NCBI GenBank assembly: GCA_033297075.1
Contig: MU858154.1
Coordinates: forward strand, 1-64,000
From: Rhypophila decipiens
Lineage: Eukaryota; Ascomycota; Sordariomycetes; Sordariales; Naviculisporaceae
DNA: 64,000 nucleotides
Direction of reading: 5' to 3'
A program made the position numbers and the translations under genes. Under the pieces are notes generated by a model. It had not been told where the DNA came from. It saw nothing but the letters and a program-made list of their open reading frames with translations, and did no database searches. Below, piece by piece: positions 1-10,615 of the stretch (within the stretch, counting starts at the first letter, position 1; the number at the start of each line of letters is the position of its first letter).

Positions 1-21
1 TGTAGACATGTGAGGTGGGTA

Positions 22-182
22 GCGGGCTTACATAATGCGCACGGGTACCCGTGAAATTTTAGAGACACGGGTACCCGTGGCCCTATGGGGCCCCAGTCAA
101 AATGGCGGGCTTACGTAACATTGGCGGGACCCGCGAAATTTTAGATTCGCGGGTACCCGCGAACCTATTGGGCCCCCTGAAC
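22..182. repeat. Two tandem ~83-bp degenerate repeats with GGGTACCC palindromes
   Basis: Two copies starting with GCGGGCTTAC (at 22 and 105) are spaced 83 bp apart. Each holds two CGGGTACCCG-like palindromes (one reduced) around a GAAATTTTAGA core and ends near GGGCCCC. Palindromic arrays of this kind are often subterminal parts of fungal hAT-type DNA transposons; that link is inference, because the window edge cuts off any neighbouring element. Confidence 0.6.
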
Positions 183-2199
183 TCCTAGGTGTCCCATAGG
201 CCTCGGAGTCAGGTTTCCTTTCTTATTATGATTGGTTTTTTCTAGGAGATGTCTTTCGTACTTTCCCTCATTGCTTGTAACCATAACCGTAACCTCCAAC
301 CCTCAACTTGTTCTTGAATATTTGCACGTATCCATCCGCACAGAGACGTGAACAACAATCCCTGCTCCCAGAAGAACTGGAGAGTTGAACGCATCCCAGA
401 GCTGGGGGACAACGGTGGGGAAATGTTCTGAACTACTCTGCTGGTATGTGAAGCCACTAGGTTAGTCACCTATCCCTCGTTCTTGTTACGGGCATTGTCG
501 CCGCGTGTTTTTTGGTTCATCATCTTGGAGAAGAATTGAAAAGAGAGTGTGAACTTGTCCCAGACCTGGTGTTTTTATATGTGGTCTTCATACCACAGAG
601 GAGCCTGCACTCTTGAAGGGCCCATGGCCCGGTTTATTCAACAGACATGATATCTGGATTTTCTAACCAACTGAGAACATACTCTCTCGAGTCTCGACGC
701 CCGATGGGCATGACAAAGTTGTGTTTTGACCAACCTTTTCAAGTCCGGCGGTTGCCTTAGCCTCTACAAATCTGTACACTAAGGTCATATCCTAGTATAA
801 TCTGATACTATATTCCCGGCCAGTGTTGATTTCAACCATGTTCAGCTTCTCTTCCACATCGAGAAAAGCCGCTGGTCTCAATAAGCTCAAACATCTCGGT
901 TGCTCTACACTTAGATGCGTTAAACCGAGGCTGCCCACAACATCCAAACGGACCTCTCAGTCCATTGTGACTTGAATGCATCAAGCACCACTCAAGGCAG
1001 ACATTCAGGGTTGGCCTTATACAACTGCAAATGATAGAGCCAAGTAATCGTATGATAAAGGAAGTTCAGCAACCTAAAAAACTGTTAAATTTTACTCGCC
1101 ATCGCCTTTGAAATACTCCAGGAGACACTCTTAATTACATGTGGAGTGAACGGTTCTCGGTGTTGATATAGCTTGTCAGAACGATGTGGTTTCAGCACAT
1201 GCAGGTTCTTAGAATTGTGTATAAAACATCAGAACATCTTCACGAGATATAACCAACAAGATGCAACCGTGTATTGTATTCTGAGAAGAAGGAAAGTAGT
1301 AAACATTGCCAGGACGGGTGGATATGTGTCACCACTTGCCAAGCCGACGAGGCTAAGTACAGAGAATAACTAAGAGATTTTTCTCGTCATCTATTTTCTT
1401 AAATCAATACCATCGTAATATGTCTTGGAGCTCGGCAGTGCCATCAGCATCGAAAAGTTGGGAGTGTGCCGGCAGGACGGTAATCGATCGGTGGGTACCG
1501 TATCTATTGACTTTTTTAGAAATTTACCTAGAGCCAAGGTAGGCTTAGCTACTGGCTGAAGGAGGTCAAGCGTACGGGAAATGTGGACCTCCTCGGTTCC
1601 TCGCCTGCAATTTCTTTCTAGCGGGAGCTAGGCCTACCTGGCTCTAGGTAAACTTTTAAAAAAGTCAGTAGATACGGTATCCGTATCAGTGTAACGGTTA
1701 CGGGGGCGAAGCCGCCCAGTTTGGAACGCTAAACTGAAGGATTGGGAATATCTTGACCAAGCACCGGCCAGCGACCGGCCCACCTTCCCTGCCCGCCAGG
1801 AACCCAGTAATCCTACGCTGACAGTTGACTGTCCTTTCCCAGCATCTTCGATCGCGCGACATGAAAACTTCCTCAAATTTCTTTTCCTTTTTGGCGGTGA
1901 CTTTTCGTCATCAGTCGAGAAATTTTACTGCTGCAATCTCCCTCGCGCCCTAGATCGCACGACTGGTTGAAATATCTACATCTCGAAACTGGAACTCGCC
2001 TGACGGAAAGACTTGCCCTGGACCGCCAACGCATGGCTCTCTCGTACGCGTCGTAACGGTCGGCCGGGCGAGCAGAGACGAGACGAGACATGGTCCTCGC
2101 AATTCCAAGTCCGGGATAGTCACATATCCACATTCATCGCACTGCAGCAGACTCTGTTTATAAGCAGACGTTGGTTCCTCATCATTTTCCAGCTCCACG
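183..2199. other. Intergenic region without a convincing gene
   Basis: About 2 kb in which all open frames are short, overlap on both strands and lack recognisable protein character. It contains MITE copy 1 (1498-1677). The last few hundred bases before 2200 are presumably promoter and 5' UTR of the next gene. Confidence 0.6.
1498..1677. mobile_element. MITE, copy 1 (TA target duplication, ~40-bp terminal inverted repeats)
   Basis: A 180-bp element flanked by TA on both sides (1496-1497 and 1678-1679). The left end begins CCGTATCTATTGACTTTTTT and the right end is its imperfect reverse complement, with pairing for about 40 bp up to CCTAGAGCCA/TGGCTCTAGG. There is no coding capacity. A second copy lies at 3968-4139. 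A TA duplication with long inverted repeats is typical of Tc1/mariner-derived MITEs. Confidence 0.85.
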
Positions 2200-3617
2200 A
2201 TGCGCCAGACCCTGAGGAGTCCAGCGCCTCAAGGGTCATCCATTTCCGGTCACGAATTGAGGGCGGCTCGACCGGCAGCACCAGGAAATCCCATCGTCGA
2301 GTCCTGGCTAGAGAGTATCCATCCAAGCCCCAGCACAGCGACAACAGTAACAACCACTGCTGCGCACGATTCTTTGCACCATGGAAGCAGCCCCAAGTAC
2401 AATTTTGTCTCCAACGGAACTCATCTTTTACCGAATGCGTCTGACAGAGACAGACGATGGCTTGTCATACGGAGCGGCCTGAGAGCGACGTCATTGATGT
2501 TTGCTCTCACAGTCATGATTCTTATCTTTTGCCTCAACGAGTATAAGTTTGGCTTGGATCCTGTTTGGATTCCTGTGCTCACATTGGTACGGCACTCTTT
2601 CACCACTTCCCATCCCCAATTCCCTGATATCTACAGTCCAATGAATATGTCTAACTGTTTGCTGAAAGTGTTCTATTGCCATGCTATGCAATGGACTGGA
2701 CCTTGCGGTCGCTGCCATTCGTCGTGGGAGAGGTATCCCAAATAATATCCACGCATTCACTGACTGCTCTATTGCCATCGGAATAGCCATTTCTGTCGCC
2801 TTGGTCATTGTCCAGATTGTTGACTGGGGAAGGCAGCGTTTTTCCTCACAGTACTCTGGGCCTTACAGGATCGCTGTTGCATCCATACTCATCTTGACAA
2901 TGTAATTATGCAAACAATCCCACGACACATATTAGCGATCTGTAACTAACAACGGGCTATAGGGCGATCCATATTTGTCTTTTCTTTTCATATTTCAATG
3001 ATGTTCGCCCGTCCAGACGGTCAAACGAGATGCACATGCCCAGAATCATGGTACTACCATCAGGAGCCGCCGTGATGGTCGCGACTCGCTCAATACCAAG
3101 GAATCAAGCTGGGTCGAGGCCGCCGCCGGTCGAGATGAACGTATTGGGGCCGGGAAGTGCCCCGTCATCGACAAATCAGGCCGGTCGACAACAGAGTATG
3201 GATTCTTCCAGGATGGCCCAACCTACAATACTCGCGATTTCGCGAATCGCGCCTGTGATAAACACAGGGTCCCCGAACACAACACCTCTTACTAGGCCAG
3301 CGCCAGTGTTTGAAGGTACATGGCCTCTGCGACAAGCCGTTCCTCGACGGAAACCTGTTGCTACACAGGCGATCATTACAGGCTCTGCTCAAACAGCCTC
3401 CCCGATTCAACCTCAGACCATGATAATCCAGGCCCGAAACCAGCATGGCATACCTCCACCGGGCTCTGATTACCAACCCGACGAAGCCGAGTTACAACGA
3501 GCTGCCAGAGGTGAAGCCCAAGCCCAGTGGATTCCTCCCCATCTTGTGGCTCTGCAGAGGGCGGACAATAGGCCTGAAACATCTGGAGGTGGCTCACAAA
3601 GTCCAGAACAAGTATGA
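2200..3617 (+). CDS. Four-helix MARVEL-like membrane protein with long polar C-terminal tail
   Basis: Three exons (2200-2586, 2669-2901, 2963-3617) give 424 residues. Both introns have GT-AG ends and branch-like TCTAAC or AACTAAC. After a Ser/Thr-rich N-terminus come four hydrophobic segments at roughly 98-112, 122-142, 158-176 and 193-208, then a cytosolic-looking tail of about 200 residues rich in Pro, Gln, Arg and Ser. The four closely spaced helices resemble fungal MARVEL-like integral membrane proteins of unknown function. The gene at 4818 has the same plan, so the two may be old relatives. I cannot name a substrate or partner. The splice model is well supported because all joins restore frame; the family assignment is by shape only. 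Confidence 0.7.
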
Positions 3618-4817
3618 GTGAGAGCGTTGAAAAGGGGTTCACATCCTTATATGCATTTCTCTGAGTTCTCTTTTTGTTTTCTTTGGTTGGAGTATTTACG
3701 AGAGGATTTTGGATTGAGTGATACCCTATAGATGAAGCATTGAAAGCGGAAATATACTATAATAGCGACGCCGTACGTCATACGACGACTGTTTGATTCC
3801 CGATGTTTGTCCAGCAACGATAGTCAACGAGCCAGGTGGTCGAGACAATATATATATGACAAATCCACCGAGCTTGAAGATCTCTGTCATCCGCTGCCGA
3901 CATCACCGCGGCACAACGGGACTTTGAGAGACGCGAAAACCACACTAGTAAATCCGAAATCGCTGTACCGTATCTGAGCTTCTTCAAAATTCCCCTAGAG
4001 CCAGGTAGGCTTAGCTGCTGGCCCAATGAGGTCAAGTGTACGGAAAGGGTGGGCCTGTTCGGTTCGTCGCCCGCAAACTCTTGCGGGCACTAGGCCTACT
4101 TGGCTCTAGGGGGATTTTGAAGAAGCTCAGTAGATACGGTACTGGGGCAGTGCTGCTGGTGCCAGGGGGTTGCATTGTTATTGAAAATATGCCGAAATAG
4201 GAAAGTGGACTCGTCATCTCGTCCAGAAAGGCCGACGATGATTGGCCCATCTGAAGGAACGTACCGAGAACGCCTAACGGCATGTCCCCGGGCCATGCAA
4301 GATGAGGATCCTCGCGCGAAGGAGCCACCAAGTCTGGGCGGAAGGACAAATGCTGGCCTGTCGAATTCTGGTGCCTAAACTGATTGCTACCTTCGCGGCT
4401 GCTTTTGTTTGTTTGGTGTTACCCCCTGCCCCCGGATTTTACGCTTTCGGATACCGCATACGAGAATGGCCGATCGAACCTTCCTCAGCTTGGGATTTGA
4501 CGGTCAACGTGCTTGAGGAACTGGAACTGAGTGTGTTCAGTATCGCGGGAGTGCTCTCCTTCATTCACAACTTGCCCTTGATACTTGGGCCAAGGAAATC
4601 GGGCAAGTCGCGGCACCTGGACAACAACAGTGTCACGATAAAAGTCCTGGGGTGATACAAATCTCACAGACTCACACAAGTGAGGAGAAAATCTATGCCG
4701 GTCAACATTTGCTCAATCTGACTCTGTCAGCCACGACTACAACGGAGGAGGAAACGAGAAGCAAGCGACCAAATATCGAACCGACGATAGCAACAAACGA
4801 CGTGATTTCACAGCACC
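3618..4817. other. Intergenic region carrying MITE copy 2
   Basis: Between the two MARVEL-like genes. It holds the second MITE (3968-4139). An open frame at 4302-4655 on the plus strand has one hydrophobic stretch but is opposed by frames on the other strand and has no other support. The final ~150 bp before 4818 are A-rich and look like 5' UTR. Confidence 0.5.
3968..4139. mobile_element. MITE, copy 2 (same family as 1498-1677)
   Basis: A 172-bp element flanked by TA (3966-3967, 4140-4141). It starts CCGTATCTGAGCTTCTTCAA and ends with the near-perfect reverse complement. The internal sequence (AGGTAGGCTTAGCT, GAGGTCAAG, GCGGGC...CTAGGCCTAC) aligns along its length with copy 1. Its terminal repeats are better matched than those of copy 1, suggesting it is the younger insertion. 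Confidence 0.87.
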
Positions 4818-5862
4818 ATGGAAGACTACACGGTGGCACCGGCACCACAGCGACTGATTCCCTACTCTCGAAAATGGTATCTCACCAAGATCATCCTCCG
4901 CATCGTCTGCTTCCTCTTTGCCGCCGTCGTTCTCGGTCTCGCAACCAACTCAGACATGTCCAATGGCAACGCATACAAGGGGGTGACGACGCTTCCCCCA
5001 TCCATCTGTGTCATGGTTTGGAACTTTATCGAGCTCGCCATGGTCCTGGTGCGATACAATGTTCGCCGTGGAATTCACCCCGGCTTCTCGGTCGCCGGAG
5101 ACCTCATATTGTGGCTCGTCTGCCTCGTGTGTGCCTTTTTCTCGGTTGCGATAGGCGTCAACCTGTTCTCTCGAGTCTACGACGGCTACTATGGGTACTA
5201 TAACTATTACGACCCGTTGGACATGATTGTCACCGTTCTGCTGCTTATTCTGACGTGCGTGTTGCCACCTTTTAACTTTCCTCTTGATCCTATTTCCCTT
5301 TCCAACATCCAGCCAGAACGAACTTTACGACCAGAAATTCATCACTCTCACCCTGTCACTCTGTCCTGGGTCTCATTTCAAAAGCTAACCTTCAAACAGT
5401 GTCATACATTTCACCCTCTTCGTCCGCGCATGCGTCGAGACCAAGCAACGCAACGCCTCCAAAAACGAAGACCTCTACGTATACATGTACGCCCCCGGCG
5501 GCGGGCGTCCCATCCCAGTAATGCCGATGAAGGAGCAAAACAGCGCCGCAATCGACGATTTGAAATCAGAAGCCGGAACAGTATGGGGCGATCCTCCACA
5601 TAGTGTCGTGTCTCCCAGCGTGGGCATCACCGATCGACATACCATCATGTCTTCGAATAAGCCGCCCACCGTCATGTCTGATAGCCTGCCGACCGTTCCA
5701 CCGAGCGTGTATAGTGCTTCGGGTATGGGTATGGGCGATGGTTTTAATGGGTACCAGGGGCCTACGGACGAGGCGGAGGCGCATCGGTATCATTCCAAAT
5801 TTGGGGATGGGCAGAAGGAGATTATTCCGCCTGATTTGGAGAGGAGGGTCTCGAGGGTATGA
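4818..5862 (+). CDS. MARVEL-domain-like membrane protein
   Basis: Two exons (4818-5254, 5400-5862) encode 299 residues. The 145-bp intron has donor GTGCGT, branch GCTAACC and acceptor CAG, and splits a Thr codon. Hydrophobic segments fall near residues 24-43, 57-77, 92-117 and 133-155, and an aromatic YYGYYNYYD loop precedes the fourth. This four-helix arrangement with a short Arg-containing cytosolic connection (RYNVRRGIHPG) matches fungal MARVEL-domain proteins, which act in membrane apposition and trafficking. The C-terminal ~110 residues are polar, Pro/Ser/Met-rich and probably cytosolic. It is co-oriented with the similar gene at 2200. Confident as a gene, moderately confident on the domain. 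Confidence 0.8.
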
Positions 5863-6729
5863 AGATGCTGATATTTACACGGGCAGGGGAGATTGATGTC
5901 AGAAAAAAAGAATCATCATTTTACGAAGCCTACGGAAGTTTAAGGGGATGAAATGATGAAGTTCTTGCAAAGTAGGGACATGTGGGATACGCAAAATCAA
6001 AGGAGGCAAAGAAAAAGCCAAAGCTGGGTTTCTTCTGCCTTTCGTTTTTTTTTGTTATTGGCCGGCACAGCAACAAGGTACCCGGATCATGCGCGGTTTG
6101 GTTCATTCACGGAAATGGGGATATCCAACTTGAAGGAGTCTAACGCTCTTAATATGGAATTTCAACGGTCTGCCTTTTTCTCCTACAATTCTTCAAAACG
6201 TCCAGACCTCTACATCGACTATACCTAGATAGGTAGGTCTTTCAGTTTCGAGGAATAATTCTAGCTGCTCACAGGAGAACAATCCTGAGTTTCATCACAT
6301 GCAACTATTCCTCAATCAACGACCTCTTAATGAATCTCATCATTATTGGTACCCCACGAGGTGGACTTACAAGAGACCTGGCCCAGGAATCAATCAACCA
6401 AGATAGGCCTAGCGCTGCGCCTTCAGCCCGCCACAACTTCGATTCGCGATCATGCCCCTGAGTTTGGCAACAAAACTTCTGTTTATCCGGGCTAGCCTGC
6501 GGCTGATATTTACGCTTGCCTCAGAACGGTCTTGGAGGCGCCAGGTCTAGAACGACAGAATCGGGAATTATTGAATTTGATATTGACCCGAGCCAAGAAG
6601 GCGGTAACAGCACAGGGGTCAAGGAGTCGAAGATTAATAAGATGGACATTTCGGATTTTCCACATCCACTTTGTTCCTTCTTTTGTGTGGCCACCGGTTC
6701 TTTAAAGTCAAAGAGGCTTCGCCAGCGAT
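5863..6729. other. Intergenic region, nothing recognised
   Basis: 3' flank of the MARVEL-like gene and promoter region of the WSC gene. Short plus-strand frames at 5953-6228 and 6516-6794 have no protein-like character; the second overlaps the WSC start in another frame. Confidence 0.5.
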
Positions 6730-8304
6730 ATGGCGTCCATTCTTTCACTTGGCCTTCGTGCCGTTACACTCCTTTGCTTGCTTGCTCCGGTTGACGCGCT
6801 CCGCGGACGCGGACAATGTTCCGTACCGACCAGATTCTCGGAGCTTGGGTGCCATGTCGACAACGAGAACGGCCGGGCACTCACGGGTCCCAGTTTCCAG
6901 AACGAGGGGATGATGGTCAAGGCTTGTCGACGGGCATGCTCGACGTTTGAGTACTTTGGCGTTGAGAATGGCGTTGAGTGCTTTTGCGGCGATACTCTGA
7001 CCGCCAGTACCGCTGGCGTGGGAGAATGCAACTTTCCTTGCGGCGGCAACGCGACAGAGACTTGTGGTGCCGTCAACAGACTGAATGTTTTTAAGAAAGA
7101 TGGTCTTGTCGTCAGCTCCACGTTGTCCAGCAGTGGCATTCCGACCGCTCCTGCTTCCAGTACCACTGACTCGACTCAGTCGAGCTCCAGTACTTCCGCT
7201 TCAAGTTCAGCGTCTTCGACAGGAATCACAGGATCCGACTCGCCTTTGACATCCACAGTTTGGTCAACTGAGCCTTCATCATCATCATCGTCTTCCACGT
7301 CCTCGTTATCCTCGTCTACCTCGTCCTCATCTTCCTCGACTTCGACCTCATCGTCGTCTTCGACCTCATCCTCCTCAGAAGTCCCTACCACCACGTCAAC
7401 AACGCTTACCACATCAACTACCTCCACCTTCTCTGTTCCCTCAACAACAGCCACTGCATTGCCGACCTCGACGACATCAACCACCTCGACAACATCAACT
7501 ACCTCAACCACCTCTCAGTGCCCCCTAACAACATCAATGACAGTAGGCAGCACGGCATGCTGGGGCTCCATCCCATCACCCTGCTCAACCCTCTCTTCAT
7601 ACCTCGGCGCAGCAGCGGGCTCCACAGCAGCCTCATCCTGTCTGACAGCCTTCATGTCCGCCAACGCAGTCCACCCCTCCATAGCCCCGTGCTTCTCCAA
7701 CCTCCCCTATCCAACCTTCTCCCCCCAACGAGCCTACACATGCGTTTCCGACGCCGGTTCAGCCGTCTACTGCCCCTCCACCACAAAATGCATCCCCACA
7801 ACCGGCCCCTTGCAAACAAATCTGATCCCCAACGGTAATTTCAATTCCGGCGCCAACATATTCGACCCCTGGGTCGTAACATATTCCTCCGGCTCGGAAC
7901 CCATGATTTCTAGCTCTATAACATCTGGCACAACACGAAGCGGGATCTTCAGTCTCAAGATATACTACAATAACCAGGATCCAGGCGGGGAACGTCAATG
8001 GTCCCAGGACATAAACGGCTTGGTTCCAGGGGCGCAATATGAACTATCGTATTATTGGTATCAGAATTTTGGACAGACGAGGATGAGCAGTTATATACGC
8101 TTCTTGGGGCCGGGCGGTGTTTCGGTGGCGGCGAAGGAGTTTAGTCATTTTAATACAGGTGCTGGGGTTTGGACCAAGGTCACCGAGACTTTTGTTCCGG
8201 GGGCTTCGTTTGGACGGGTTGTGTTTGGGGTTAGGGCGGTCAGGGGGGGTGGGCCGGGGACTTTGTGGATTGATGATGTTTTTGTTAAGAGGCTTGCTTG
8301 GTGA
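6730..8304 (+). CDS. Secreted WSC-domain protein with Ser/Thr linker and CBM-like C-terminus
   Basis: An uninterrupted frame of 524 residues. A signal peptide covers about 1-23 (LRAVTLLCLLAPVDA). A single WSC domain runs from about 36 to 122, with the typical GCHVDNENGRAL start, YFGVENGVECFCG and CGAVNRLNVF, and eight cysteines. A Ser/Thr-rich linker (about 140-275) is probably O-glycosylated and is encoded by a TCN/ACN microsatellite-like tract. A cysteine-containing segment follows to about 355. The last ~160 residues (from NLIPNGNFNSG to LWIDDVFV) look like a beta-sandwich carbohydrate-binding module of the CBM4/9 type. The likely role is polysaccharide binding at or outside the wall; no catalytic domain is visible. 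Its WSC sequence resembles those in the gene at 58868. Confidence 0.85.
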   Translation: MASILSLGLRAVTLLCLLAPVDALRGRGQCSVPTRFSELGCHVDNENGRALTGPSFQNEGMMVKACRRACSTFEYFGVENGVECFCGDTLTASTAGVGECNFPCGGNATETCGAVNRLNVFKKDGLVVSSTLSSSGIPTAPASSTTDSTQSSSSTSASSSASSTGITGSDSPLTSTVWSTEPSSSSSSSTSSLSSSTSSSSSSTSTSSSSSTSSSSEVPTTTSTTLTTSTTSTFSVPSTTATALPTSTTSTTSTTSTTSTTSQCPLTTSMTVGSTACWGSIPSPCSTLSSYLGAAAGSTAASSCLTAFMSANAVHPSIAPCFSNLPYPTFSPQRAYTCVSDAGSAVYCPSTTKCIPTTGPLQTNLIPNGNFNSGANIFDPWVVTYSSGSEPMISSSITSGTTRSGIFSLKIYYNNQDPGGERQWSQDINGLVPGAQYELSYYWYQNFGQTRMSSYIRFLGPGGVSVAAKEFSHFNTGAGVWTKVTETFVPGASFGRVVFGVRAVRGGGPGTLWIDDVFVKRLAW

Positions 8305-8308
8305 TTAC

Positions 8309-8523
8309 TTACCAGGTACATGCGTGCGGCCCATACTTGCTGTATTTGGGGTCGACTGAGATGACGCCTGAGAGGTAAGTCTCGGAAATGTTGCCAAGAA
8401 TGTCGATACCGACTATATCGGCTAGCTGGACCTCTTTGAGCATCACGCCGATGCGGAGTTTCTTGGCGGCGATTGGGACAGATATTTTGGATGCGAGGCT
8501 GAAATGGCTACCAAGTTGATTTT
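8309..8523 (-). pseudogene. Relic of a DJ-1/PfpI-like protein gene
   Basis: On the minus strand about 65 codons read through KKLRIGVMLKEVQLADIVG and on to a PKYSKYGPHA-like stretch before a stop. This resembles the N-terminal strand/loop region of fungal DJ-1/PfpI proteins. No start codon precedes it in frame, an upstream stop sits near 8523, and the rest of the domain (nucleophile-elbow cysteine) is absent because the preceding WSC gene begins directly beyond. A GTAAGT at the break could be an old splice donor. Family call is from memory of the motif and is tentative. Confidence 0.45.
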
Positions 8524-9199
8524 CTTTGATTCAAATACGGAAACAAAAAGAAGAGCGGCTTGGGGTTCGCACTCCGGTGCTTTTGTGCCTTTCAATTCCT
8601 TCCCTTCTTTTGGAGCCAGAGCCTGTCACTCAGACGCGTCGATTCTCTTCATTTCTAAACTTGTTCCGGCCTTCCTCGGGCATATGTTAATAATGTTATG
8701 GACTCGTCATCGCTAGTTGTCTTCCGACGTAGGCCCGGAGGTTTTGGACCTTGTGTTTGTTTCCGCATTCCTACGCGCTGCTGGGCACGAATTGTCTTGC
8801 TGCAGATTTAGTTTCCAGCGTGCCTGATTGCTTGGTCTCGGCGATGGACGTCTAGATACAGCTAGTTCTCGGTCTTAGTGGGTACCACACCCATCCATTC
8901 TTATGTTGTCCGAGATGTCGGATTCAGATGACAAATATCGATTGAATGGGGTAGCACAAATCTCCGTTCTCAACCGGAATGCTGCCCCGAAGCTGAACGC
9001 GACATACGCGACCGCCGACTTCCGAGCCGCGTCGGAGCTTAAAACCGATGTATAAGCCGGCGATGATACCACTACATCCCTCTGTCTCAGTCTCACAACA
9101 TGAAAGGTTGAGACCACGCCATTAAATTGACTCCAACCTCGACCAGTTGCCCATTAGGAAAACCGCGTCAACCCTTCAAGTAAACTTTAAACATTCGAA
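8524..9199. other. Intergenic region, nothing recognised
   Basis: Contains no supported gene or repeat. The ~100 bp before 9200 are C/A-rich and probably form the 5' UTR of the hydrolase. Confidence 0.5.
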
Positions 9200-10063
9200 A
9201 TGGCGATCCAAACAGCTACAACTACAACTTCAAAACTCGCAGAGCTGTACCGCGACGACATCAAGATCAACACTATTACCTCGGCGGCAGACCTCGTATA
9301 CGACAAAACCACTCCAGTCATCATATTTCTGCATTTCTGGGGCGGCTCCTCTGCAACCTGGTCCCTCGTCGGCCCAATCATCACGGATAAGGGTTATCCC
9401 ATCACCGCAATCGACTTCCGTGGCTGGGGCGACTCAACCGGGCCCGACCTCGAGGATGCATACTCCATCTCAAACTTGGCCGATGACGTCGAGGGTGTTT
9501 TGGCCGAGATAGATATTCCCAGAGTCGTCCTGGTGGGTCTGTCCATGGGCGCCAAAGTCGCGCAGCTGATCGCAGCCCGCGGCGGCAGATTCAGCTCAAG
9601 ACTCTGTGGTCTGGTGCTTGTCAGCCCGTCACCGGCAACACCGCTCACTCTACCGGCCGATATGCGCGACCAGCAGCTCCATGCTTACGACAGCGAGGAA
9701 TCAGCTCGTTTTGTGGCGACTAATGTTCTGACGGTTTCGTATCGCGGCGACGACTCGAATCGCACTTTGCCAGCGTTCGTGGTGCAAGATATGCTCCGCG
9801 GCAACAAGTGGGCGAAGAAGGCATGGCCAGCTTACGGAATGGCAGATGATGTCTCAGCGGGAGTTGGGGATATATCGGTTCCGGTGCTCGTGCTCGCTGC
9901 GGATAAGGATGTCGTGGAGCCTGTGGAGAGGGTGAGGGCTGAGGTGTGCGACAAGATCCCGGGCTCGAAGCTGGTGGTGATCCAAGACTCGGGGCACCTG
10001 TCGCCGTTGGACAAGCCTGAGGCTGTGGCCGAGAACTTGCTCGAGTTTTTGAAGGAGCTGTAA
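9200..10063 (+). CDS. Alpha/beta hydrolase
   Basis: An intronless 287-residue frame with no signal peptide, so probably cytosolic. The oxyanion-hole motif HFWGGS lies near residue 45. The nucleophile elbow GLSMG places Ser at 115. The acid is probably Asp in LAADKDVVEP and the general base His in QDSGHLSPLDKPE close to the C-terminus, followed by a terminal helix ending LLEFLKEL. Length and spacing match single-domain fungal hydrolases of the epoxide-hydrolase/esterase-like group; the substrate cannot be read from sequence. The ATG at 9200 is the first in frame after a C/A-rich leader. Confidence 0.88.
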   Translation: MAIQTATTTTSKLAELYRDDIKINTITSAADLVYDKTTPVIIFLHFWGGSSATWSLVGPIITDKGYPITAIDFRGWGDSTGPDLEDAYSISNLADDVEGVLAEIDIPRVVLVGLSMGAKVAQLIAARGGRFSSRLCGLVLVSPSPATPLTLPADMRDQQLHAYDSEESARFVATNVLTVSYRGDDSNRTLPAFVVQDMLRGNKWAKKAWPAYGMADDVSAGVGDISVPVLVLAADKDVVEPVERVRAEVCDKIPGSKLVVIQDSGHLSPLDKPEAVAENLLEFLKEL

Positions 10064-10615
10064 CGAGATACAATCGGGGCTCAATTTGGCGTATCCTGTT
10101 GACGAGGCTCGCTGGATGCAATGCGTCCCTGTGTCAGGTCCATGGCGACTGTATGATGGGCCAGTGTGGGTTTTCGTTTTGTTGGTTTGCTTCCAATCAT
10201 GATGTTTTGCGATTATTCAAAAGTCCGAAGTACTAGAAGATGGTGGTCGTTACGGGCAGTTTTACGACTAGAAGTTGTGCAAGTTGTTGGTAAAAGGACG
10301 CCTTGGAAGCGGCCTAATTGTTGGATATTTTGCAAAGAGAATCGACATTACAATGTATTGGTATTGGTGCAGCAAATATGTACAATCGAAAAGAACTGTG
10401 AGAAGGGGCATGCCCCCTCCATGCCGCAAAAGCAAAGGTCTTCCTTTGTCAGGCTCCGCAGGGTATATATTCCTCCACTTTGGTGTATGTGTGTGTTGTG
10501 TGTACGGCGATTGATCGAACGGTTCGAACCCGATAACCAACTCCAAACGCCTTGCAAAGCCCTGGATGGAGTTTTGCCCGATCTCGTCCGACCAGTACCT
10601 ATGTACTGGGTGGTT
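10064..10615. other. Intergenic region between convergent genes, nothing recognised
   Basis: Shared 3' flank of the hydrolase and of the small minus-strand gene. Short overlapping frames on both strands have no support. Confidence 0.5.

Noticed and set aside
7176..7511. 111-codon Val/Glu/Asp-rich open frame on the minus strand
   Set aside because: Same artefact, opposite the Ser/Thr linker of the WSC gene at 6730.
10521..10545. GGTTCGAACCC resembling a tRNA T-arm
   Set aside because: No matching acceptor stem, D-arm or anticodon arm at the expected distances on either strand.
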